Of a stretch of 18,111 nt of DNA, positions 1 through 9,600 are shown piece by piece. The DNA lies in assembly GCA_903921945.1 (NCBI GenBank), contig CAIXSC010000299.1:1-18111 (forward strand), written 5' to 3'. Numbering within the stretch: position 1 is the stretch's first letter; each line of letters starts with the position of its first letter. The stretch comes from an uncultured Planctomycetaceae bacterium. GTDB lineage: Bacteria > Planctomycetota > Planctomycetia > Pirellulales > Pirellulaceae. The translations under genes and the position numbers were made by a program. Under the pieces are notes generated by a model. That model saw only the letters and a program-made list of their open reading frames with translations, did no database searches and was not told the DNA's origin.

Positions 1-620
1 ATGGCCCGAGTGACCCGCAAGCTAGCGATAACTCCGGACCTCCGACGGCGCCCCATTCACCATTCAGACCACCAACGTCCCCGGTGCCCCCTGAGGCTCC
101 GTCGTCCGCCTCCTATTCCGAGCCGACCGCCGACCCGTCGGTGGCCGCCGGCGCCGTGACTTCAGCGACTGCGATTCCCGCAGTCACGGATGCCGCGACT
201 GCGACCCCCGCACACGTCACCACGCCCGTCACCGTGGAATCGATGTCACCGAGCCAGGTTGCCGAGCGTACCAACGCCGAGCCCACACCAACTCCCGAAC
301 CGTCGGTCACGCCAAGTCCTGAATCGTCAGTCACATCGCCTCCCGAATCGTCGGTCACGCCAAGTCCCGAATCGTCGGTCACGCCAACTCCCGAACCCTC
401 GGTCACGCCAAGTCCCGAGTCGTCGGTCATATCGCCTCCCGAACCGTCGGTCACGCCAAGTCCCGAATCGTCGGTCACGCCGCCTCCCGAACCGCGGCGT
501 CAGTACTTCCGAGCAGACCTCTTGTCAGGTGTTGCTTTGAAGCCGAGCGACGACGGAGAGATCCAAATCGTCGACGACGAACCGAAGGGTCGCGGTGAAG
601 GAGGATCCAGCCATGAATAG
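1..620 (+). CDS. 3' part of an unrecognised Pro/Ser/Thr/Glu-rich protein (5' end outside window)
   Basis: The reading frame (codons from base 3) is open to the left edge and stops with TAG at 618-620, so only the last ~205 residues are visible and the true start lies upstream. An in-frame GTG at 84 is not needed as a start. The visible part is low in complexity: an Ala/Thr/Val/Pro-rich stretch, then eight 8-residue units of the type SSVTPSPE (bases 300-491), then a charged tail with RRQYFRADLL and QIVDDEP. I see no membrane helix or catalytic motif. It looks like a disordered C-terminal extension of a protein whose functional domain is missing here. The last 8 bases overlap the ATG of the giant gene, which suggests translational coupling and a shared transcript. 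I do not recognise the family. The coding call rests on the open frame, the in-frame repeat period and the start/stop overlap. Confidence 0.7.
   Translation, partial: GPSDPQASDNSGPPTAPHSPFRPPTSPVPPEAPSSASYSEPTADPSVAAGAVTSATAIPAVTDAATATPAHVTTPVTVESMSPSQVAERTNAEPTPTPEPSVTPSPESSVTSPPESSVTPSPESSVTPTPEPSVTPSPESSVISPPEPSVTPSPESSVTPPPEPRRQYFRADLLSGVALKPSDDGEIQIVDDEPKGRGEGGSSHE
300..491 (+). repeat. 24-bp coding minisatellite, 8 units
   Basis: Eight consecutive 24-bp units encode variants of [PS]SVTPSPE: PSVTPSPE, SSVTSPPE, SSVTPSPE, SSVTPTPE, PSVTPSPE, SSVISPPE, PSVTPSPE and SSVTPPPE. A partial unit, PTPTPE, lies just before. The units are near-identical in DNA, and the unit length is a multiple of three, so changes in copy number would keep the frame. 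Two unit types, with and without the SPP/PPP variant, partly alternate, which suggests expansion in blocks larger than one unit. Confidence 0.9.
598..604 (+). promoter_or_regulatory. Shine-Dalgarno sequence of the giant gene
   Basis: AAGGAGG lies 8 nt before ATG 613, inside the end of the preceding gene. This near-perfect site is the reason for choosing ATG 613 over the in-frame GTG at 595, which would start upstream of the site, or the ATG at 706. Confidence 0.85.
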
Positions 621-3600
621 CTCGAACAGTTTTCGTCGCGTGCGTTGGACGGAACGGACGCACTCGATTCGCGACGCCGCCTGTTCCGGGAGCGTCGCCT
701 ACTGCATGCCGGGAACACGATTCCTTTCCAGCCGCGCCTTGGGCGCGATTGCGAGCATGCTGTGGGCCGTAGCCGCCTTGGGGACGCAGCGGGCGCCAGC
801 GCAACAGCCGACGAATCCCGCCGCCAACTCGTTCCGTTTCCAGGCGGTCGCTCAACAGGCGTCCCAAGCTCCGCAAGCTCCATCGACACCGTCTTCACCA
901 TCATCATCTTCGCCGTCGGCGGCGCCGTCGTCGGCGGCGGGAGCCGTCCAGCCGCAAGGAATGGCGAAAGCGCCGATTGTCGTCCGCGAGTTGTTCGTAC
1001 CATTTCGCGAAATCAATGCCCTGCTTGAACGCGCTCCAGAGCGGGTTTTCCTGGAGCGAGTCGAGTTTGAGAAGCTACTGGTCTTGGCGCGGCAGGCTGA
1101 TGCTCGCAGGAACGCGGACGCCACTCCGAACACGAACGCGGCGACGTCCACATCCACGAATACGAATCCCAACGCCCCGGTCGGCGCGACGCTTGTGGCT
1201 GCGGATTACTCGGGCACATTTTTCGAGGGCCGAGCCCGCATTGCGGGAACGCTGTCGATAGAGTCAGCCAGCGAAGGCTGGCAGGCGGTTACCTTGGAAA
1301 TGCCGGGAATGACGCTGCGGGCAGCCGCGCTTGCTGGCCAACCGGCGGCGCTGGGCGATGCCGGTCCTGGCAAAGTGATCGTCTTCGTGCAAGGACGCGG
1401 TCGCCACACCTTGACGCTCGACATGGCCGCGCCGCTCGAGAGTTCCGCTGCCTTGCAGACGCTGGCTGGCCATCTGCCCCTGGCTCCCGCTTCCCGGCTG
1501 CGTTTGGCCGTGCCTGGCAATGTCGAAGTGAAATCCGGAGCGGCCGTGGTATCGCGGGAAGTCGACGCGGCGGCGAATGTCACTCGATTCGAACTGCTTC
1601 CCGCCGCGACCGAGGCGCTCGTGCTGACGCTGAACAACCGGCAACTTGCCGAGCAGCGGTTGGTGATCGCTCGCGGGGTGTTGGTCGACGAGTTGACGGC
1701 CGGGTACGAGCGTCTGCATGTCACCATGGCTTTGCGGATTGTGCGTGGCGCGGCGGACGGCTTCCGATTCCGCTTGCCCGCCAATTTCGAAGTGACCGAG
1801 GTGAAGTCGCCGCAGCTTAGCCGCTGGAGCGTCACGGCCGCCGACAATACGCTTGACGTGCGTCTTGCGGAAGCGGCGCGGGACCAAGTGACGATCGAGA
1901 TTGTCGCGACGCGTCCCGGACCGGCGCCGATCGATTGGACCTTTCCAAGGCTCGAGCCGCTGGATGTCGCCGGTCATTCGGCAGTGCTCGGTGTGCTTGC
2001 GGAACAACCGCGGCAAGTGCAGTCGCTGGAATCGACAGGCCTGCTGCCAATCGACCTGGGAGTGCTCGCGAAAGCGCTGCCGGCAACGGTCGCGACGGTC
2101 GACCCCACCGCGCCGCTGGTGCGTCCGATCGCCGCGTTCTACGCGCCGCAAACGGGTTATTCGCTGCGGTCGCAGTTCAAACTGCCGGAACCGCGAGTGC
2201 TCGCGACGGGCAACCTTCTGTTGCAGCTATCGCCTCAACTGTGGCGGGTAGCCGGGAATTGGGGATTAGTGCCGGAAACCGACCGCCTGTTCTCGGTTCC
2301 GTTCACGGCGCCGGCAGGCTGGACCATTACCACCGTGACTGGCGGCGATGGCAAGCCATTGCCGTTTGAGGTAGCGGACGCGGGAAGCGGTCGACAGCGG
2401 GTTCGCGTCACGTTGCCGCACGCGGTGGCGCCCGGCAGCGCCGCGACCGTCTCGTTCGTGGCGGAACGCTCGCCCGATGGATGGCTCGGCGAGTGGAAGT
2501 CACCGCGTTACGCGTTCGACTACCCGGTGTTCGCGGTGGTCGGCGCGGCGCGCGAAGACGGCGCTTTAGCGATTCAAACGAGCGACGATTTCCAGGTCAC
2601 GCCCCGCGACGCGGACGCTTTCCGCGGCCTCGCGCCGCTCGACGATAACGAGAAACCCAATTTTGGTTGGGCGGGCGTTCCCACCGCGCTCGCCTACCGC
2701 TACGCGGCTCACCCGTACGCCGCGTCTTTCGAAGTCGAACGAATCGCGGCCCGCATGACGGCCCACACGCACGCGTTCCTCAAGCTCGACACGGCAGTGA
2801 CTCAAGCCCGTTACGAATTGCGATTCGAATTACGGGAAGGCAAGACTTCGCGGCTGGAAATCGACTTGCCCGCCGATACGCCGGATGCGATCTCGATCCA
2901 GGGCCTCCGCGGCACCGTCGTCAAAGAGTTCGGGATCGCGCCCGCGACCACCACAGCCACCACCCCAGCCACCGCCGCCACGTCGAAGTCAATTCGTGCG
3001 ACAAACACGCCCGGCAGCGACACAGACGACCAGCGCGGCATCAAGACCGATGGCACTGAACAGGGAAAGGGAACTGGCAAGGAATGGAGGCGCTGGTGGG
3101 TGCAACTGGCCGCGCCAGCCACTCAGGATGCGCACGTTGCGATCGAGTTCCCGCAACCACTTCCAGAAGCGGGCGTGGCGTCGGCGACTTGGCAGTTGCC
3201 GATTGCGCGAGCCGCCCCATCCTCGGTCGCATACCAGTCGGGTTTCGTGGCGGTCGAGGGCAGTGCCGAACTGGATATTGCAGTCAAGATCAACGAGACC
3301 GGGCCAGGCAAACCGCGAAAGGTGGACATCGGCGAGCTTGCCGGGGCCGACTACGTGGTTGGCAAACGATTGCTCGGCGCCTTCGGCTATGTGGGCGAAA
3401 CTCCCGAGTTGACCGTGGACATGCAGCGGCGCGATCCGCACGGGTTGCCCACGGCGATCGTTCAACGAGCGGAACTGGTAACGCTGCTCAGCGGCAATGG
3501 CAAGGTGTTGAGTGTCGCGCGGTACGCGCTGCGGATCCGCTCGTCGTTTCTGGAACTGCGACTTCCCGCGGGCGCCGTTCTTTGGGCGGCGCAGGTCGAC

Positions 3601-6600
3601 GGTCGACCGATGGCGCCGCAGCGAGTCGAGGTTGACGGCGAAACGGCCCTGCTGTTGAGCTTCCCGGCCGATCCCGTCAGCCAGCGCGATTTGCAAGTTG
3701 TTTATGAGCAGCCCAGCGGTTCGATGGCGTCGCGCGGGCGTATCGACACAGCGGCGCCAGCGCTGTTCCTGCGCGATGACGCGGGCCGTGGAACGGCTCG
3801 AGTGCTTGAAGCGGAATTGTTATGGAAGGTGCGGCTTCCGACCGGTTATCGCGTCGCAGCGCGGGGCGGCAACGTGTTTCCCGACGACTCCGATCCGGTC
3901 ACACGCAACTTGTTCGCCTTGCGACGCGCGCCGTGGATCAACGTCGCCAGCGCCGCCGCCACACTCACGAAGGACGCGGCCGATTGGAGCGATTCGCTCG
4001 ATCTCCATCCTTTCCGCCGGCTTATGCCCACCGCGTCGTTCATTCGATCGTTCGCCAATGTCGACAGTCGCTCCTACACCCTCAATGCCGCGCCCGCCCC
4101 CGGCATCGCCCCGATGGCCGAACCGTTTTCGGGCGGCATGGGTGGCATAGGCGGCATGGGCGGCATGGGTGGCATGGGCGGCGGGGGCGGAGGCATGGGC
4201 GGCCCGATGAGTGGATCTGCGGGCGGGCCGATGGGCGGCATGATGCCCCCCGGCATGGGACTGCGAGTTGATTCCGAAATGGGGAATGCGGAAATGGACG
4301 AGAAGGCCGAGTCCTCGCTCGCGCCTGGCATGCCAGCCCGTCGTGCGGGAACTTTCCGCGGTGGCTTCGGCGACGCGGCAGTTTCCAAGTCGGTACCCAG
4401 GTTCAGCGCCCCGGCCGACGCGCCCGCGGAAGAGGCCGCGCCTGGCAAACCACGCAGACCAAACCGAGAGAAGGAGTCGCTTGAACTGTCCGATAAGCTC
4501 GGCGAGACAACGAGCGGACAAAAGGAATTGGCCAGCAAGGCAGACCGGTCGCGCGACGACGCGTTGTCGCTTGGTCGTGACGCGGCGGTCGATCCGCAGG
4601 CTGCCCTTGCGGCTTCCGAGTTGGGACAGCAAGGCGGTGACCGGTCCTCTTCAAAAGGTGGTGAGCGAAGCGGCGGTCCAACGGAACCTAGCTTTGACGA
4701 ACTCACCGCCTCCGACGACGAACTTTGGGCGCTGGAGGGAGTCCGTAGCCTTCCGTTTGATTTCGCGTCGTTCCTTGACCCGCGCGGCGGCGACATGCTC
4801 TCGCTTCGCAGCCTGGGACACCAACCGCGACTCGACCTCAGTGTGGTCCATCAACCGTCTTTGGTTGCTCTGTCTTGGACGCTCGCCATTCTGCTCGTCG
4901 GCTGGGGCGTCGTGCAAACCAAGGCCGCCGCGACCACACGACTGCGCTGGCTTGTGGCCGGCTTCCTGGCAACCGCGACTGCCCCGCTCCTGACGCCCTG
5001 GAATTACGAACTTGGCACGTTGGCGGATTATCTGTTCGGGAGCCTCGCAGTGCTGACCGCTTGGTACGTTTTGGAAAGCGCGACGCGGTGGTTCGTGCGT
5101 TGGTTGGCCCGTCGACAGGTGGCAAGCGTCTGTCAGCAACGAATCGCGCAGTGCGTCCATGCGTGCCGCCAATCGCTTCCTCTTCAGGTCATGGGGGGAC
5201 GTGGACTGCGGACGAGTCGCATACAAACAGCAAGCGGAAACGTGGGCGCCGATGACTTGCGCGGCACGGATGGCGAAGTCGGAACGGTTTCCTCGCACGT
5301 GACCGGCTCCACCCCAAGCACTCAAGCCAACCAGGCGCGACTGATGCTCTGGCCGCTCTTCCTGGCGACCGCTTTGGTTTTCGGTTGGGGAACTCTGCGG
5401 CACAGTTCGCTCCAAGCGGAAGAGCCGACGACGAAATCGCCGGTCACGGCAACCACGCCCGCGAGCCCTGGGGATCGCGACGATAACGCGGGTCCCCCGG
5501 TGACTTTGCCGCCGGATGCGATCCTTGTTCCGTTTGACCATGAGGATCCACGCGGCATCGAAAAGGCCGAGAAGGTCATTGTTCCATACACGCAATATGT
5601 CGAGCTGTGGAAACGGGCGTATCCGGATCGCAAGTCGCGGGAACTTCCCCCACCCACGCCGTTTGCCTGGGCCGGTGCCGACTACTCGGCGCGGCTCGCG
5701 TCGAGCGGTGATTTGCTCATCAATGGCGTGTTGCGGGTGAACGTGCTCGGCGATGGCCCAGTCGAAGTTCCGTTGGCGCTCGCGGGTGGTGTGCTGGTGT
5801 CGGCCGAGGTCGATGGGCAACCCGCGCGCCTTCGCTCCGTGCAACCACCAAGCGGCCCCAAGCAAGTTCCTGCTGGTATGCCTGCCAACGCGTTGCCCAG
5901 CCCCTTGTCCAATGCGCCGGCTGGGATGCCGCCCCTTCCTCCACCACTAGCGACGTTGTTGCTTAGCGGTGGCGGTGAAAAGCGGATCGTCCTCGCACTG
6001 CGGATGAAACAGACCAGTCGCGGCGGAGTGAGGTTGGTGCAGGCTCAACTGCCGGCCGTTCCAGCCGCTTCGCTCGACCTGATCGCTCCCGAAGCGCGAA
6101 CGGAAGTCGTCGTCGGCGCTGGCGCCGCCGCGATCCGATTTGAAACGAAGGCGGTCGACGAGCGGCTTGAGGCCGCCTTGCCGCGCGACGGCAGCCTGAC
6201 ATTGCAATGGCGTCCGCAGGTTTCGCAAGGAGAAGTTGACCGCAGCCTGGCGACAACTTCCGATGCGGAAGTCGATGTTCGGGAAGACGCCATACGAGTT
6301 GTTTGGAGGACGCGGCTGGAGTTCCGCGGAGGCCAACGCGACGCCTTCGCTTTCCTGCTGCCCGCTGACTACCAAGTCGAACGCGTGCTCGGCGAGAACG
6401 TGAAAGGCTGGCAAGAAAAAGCCGGCCCGGCAGCGCCGCGGGTGGATGTGTCGCTGCTCAAGGCGGCCACTGATCGCGAGGAACTTACACTTATTCTTAG
6501 CCGCCGAGTCGGCATTGAATTCGGCAAACCATCCAGCTATCCGCTTCCCGCAGTCGCCGCCGAAGGGGCCGCTTTGCAACAGGGAACCGTGCATCTGCGC

Positions 6601-9600
6601 CGCAGCATCGGGCTCGATGTCCGCGTCGCTGATCTACGCGGACTCACTCGGGCCGAGTTGCCCGGCGAGTCGCTTAGCGAACGCGTTCAAGCGGTCGAGT
6701 TGAGTCCACTGGGCCTGCGTTCGGTCGAGTCGTTGCGGTTTCAAACGGGCGTTTACTCGGGACGGCTGGAAGTCGCTCCGCTCCCTAGCGACGCCACGGC
6801 CGAACTCCGTTCCGTGCTGCGGCTCGACGAACGCCAATCGTCCTTGGAAACCCAGTTGATGGTGCGTTCGCCTGCCAAGCCTCTGTATCAGATTCGCGTG
6901 GAGTTACCCGCCGGCCTGGAGATCGAATTGGTTCGCTCGCCGGCGCCCCTGGAATGGTCGATCGTCGAGACGGCAGGAAAGCGCACCTTGCTCGCGTTGC
7001 TTGGCGCCGGCCAACGTGGTGAAGTGTCGGTCACGATCCGCGGCCGCCTCCCGGCGCTAACCGGCCAGAGGCTGGCGCTTCCCCGACTTGCGATCGCCGA
7101 TGTGACTTCCCAGGAGAGCGATTGGGCGGTGCTGGCCGACCCGTCGTTCGATGTGCGTCCCGAGCAACTGCGATCCTGCGAACCCGTATTGCTTGACCGC
7201 GTCTCCGGGTGGCTACGTCCCGAACAGCGCCAGCTGGCGCGGCTCGCGTTGCAGTGCCGCGGTAGCGACTACAGCGGCGTTCTGTTTCTGGCCCCCCGCG
7301 AATCGCGTGTCGCCAGCATCGCGGTCGCGAATGTCCGAGTCACGGGTCGGTCAATCGCGGAGACGATCTTGATCGACGCGCGAATCGAGGAGGCAGGTAT
7401 TCGTCAATTCGTATTCACACTACCGGCATGGCTTCGCGACGCGCGGATTTCCGCTCCGCTGCTGCGGCGAAAGACGATCGAGCCGCTGGAGAAGACGGAT
7501 GACATCGCCGATGCCGATGGCCGAGTTCGCGTAAAGCTCGATTTGCAAGATGAGGTGATTGGCCAGTTCCGCGTGTTGATCGAGCACGACCGGTTGGTGA
7601 CCGACGATCTCCAGCCGGCGCCGATTCCCACGATCGAGACCGGCCGAACCGAGCAGCGTTTTGTCACGCTGGAAAGCTTGGGGCGGGACGAACTGGTCGT
7701 GGAAGGGCCGTCGGGCCTCGAACCGCTCACACGGCAACAGCAAGCGTGGGGCAAGCTGGCCGCTTTGCTGGGAGAGAACATCTTGATGGCGTACCAGGTC
7801 ACGGGCGACAGCGTCGCCCCCCGGCTGACCTATCGGCCCCAAAAGCGGGAAGCGGTGCAAACGGCCGGCGCTCGGATCGCGTTGTCCGAGACCGAGATCG
7901 TGGTCGATGCGGCTGGGGCCTATCGAGCGAAACAGACCTACCACGTTGACAACGGCACCGAGCAGTTCCTCGTCGTCGAATTGCCCGCCGGCGCCACACT
8001 GTGGACCGCCGTCGTCGCGGGCTCGCCCGAACGTCCCCAACGCGCGGATGATCTGGCGGACAACACCGGAGCGAAAGGCAAGGCGGTCGCGCCGAATGCG
8101 GCGAAGAATTCGCCCACCGTTGCCGCGAACGCTCCGAAGAAAGACACCAACAAAGACTCGGTTCAGGCGGCCGGAAGCGGGTCGGCCGGAAGCGGGTCGG
8201 CCGCAAGCGCCGCTTCGATCGTGACGGCGACAGGCGCGACACTGGTCCGCATACCGCTCGTCAAGACGGCGGCCGGCGACCTGGACTATCCGGTGGTGCT
8301 CACGTATGGCGGCAAAATGCCCGATTTGGGTGCGTGGAGCGCGGTTCGGTTCCCGTTCCTCAAGACGCGCAACGTGAATGTCGAACTAAGCCGCGTGCGC
8401 TTACGGCTTCCGGAAACTCATCAATGGCCGTGGTTCGAAGGCACTTTGGGCCAAGTGCGACAGCAGGCCGAGTACGAAGCAAGTTGGCTCGAGTATCAAA
8501 CCGGCCGGATTCGCAAACTGCTCGACACGCTCGCGTCCTCCAAACAAGACGCGCTGACCCGGATGCGTTCTCAATCGAATCTGAAACAGTTGGGGATGGC
8601 CGTGGAAAGGTTCCAAACGGCCGACATCCCGGCGGCTCGCGACAACGAAGAGTACTCGCGGAATTACTCGGCCTTCAATTCGGCCCTCGAGCAGTCGCGC
8701 CGCACGATTGAACAGGAAGCGCAGGCCGATGCGGAACTATCCCGGCAACTGGCGGTTGACAATCGCGAACGGCTCAACGGTTTGTTCTTCCAGCAAGAAA
8801 ACCGCCGTGCCCGCAATGTCGTCAACCAGCTTGACGCCAACTTCGCGGACAGTGGACGTCGGGCCGACAGCGGCGATGAATTCGATTTGCGATGGTTCGA
8901 AGCGAATGGACTCGGATCGGCCGCGCCGATGAACCGGGTGCTCCTGGAAGACCGCGCCGGGGCCGATGGCAAAGCGCGCGAAAGCAAAGACGGCAAGGGT
9001 GAAGGCAAGCCGGCCGTCGGCCAGCAATTCGAGCAGCTTCAGGAGCTGCGGAAGTCGTTGGGCCAACGCCAGAACCTGGCGATCGACGGCGCGGTTCCCC
9101 AGGGCGACGCGGCCAAAGACACCGGCCCCGGCAGGGATGGCGGACCCGTTTCGCAGTCGGCCGCTGGCGGCAAAGGCAAGCGAAGCGGACGAGCGGTCGA
9201 CACCGAAAACGAGGTGCGACAACGCTACCGTCAACAACTGGACAACCAGCAGTTGCAAGCGATGCCCCAAGCCACGCAGTCCCCACTCGCGAATGGCATG
9301 ATTCTTCCAAGCCCGTCCGGAGCGGCCAACATGCCGGCCACCGCACCCCCGCAGTCGCAACTCGCGGTCCCAGGCGCTGCGGGCATGCCGGGAGGAATGC
9401 CGGGCATGCCGGGCGTGGCTGGAATGCCTGGCGCGTCGGAGCGGCCGGAGTCGCCAAGAATGCCACCCAAGCCCGGAGAGCCAGCTGTGACCGGACGTTT
9501 GGCCGGCGGGCTTGCCGGCGAACAAGCCGGTGCCATGCCTGAGCAGGCCATGGCCGAAGACGCGGGCATCTTGACCAGCCTGGATGTCGACTTGCCCTCG

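Noticed and set aside
113..478. Repetitive minus-strand open frame (GVTDDSGLG-type repeats)
   Set aside because: It is the complement of the 24-bp coding repeats. The plus frame continues to a stop that overlaps the next gene's start, so the plus strand is preferred.
595..612. GTG at 595 as start of the giant protein
   Set aside because: It lies upstream of the strong AAGGAGG, which is correctly spaced for ATG 613.
4651..5865. 404-codon open frame on the minus strand
   Set aside because: It lies wholly inside the giant gene, is Arg/Gly/His-rich as expected for a shadow of GC-rich coding DNA, and contains no recognisable domain.
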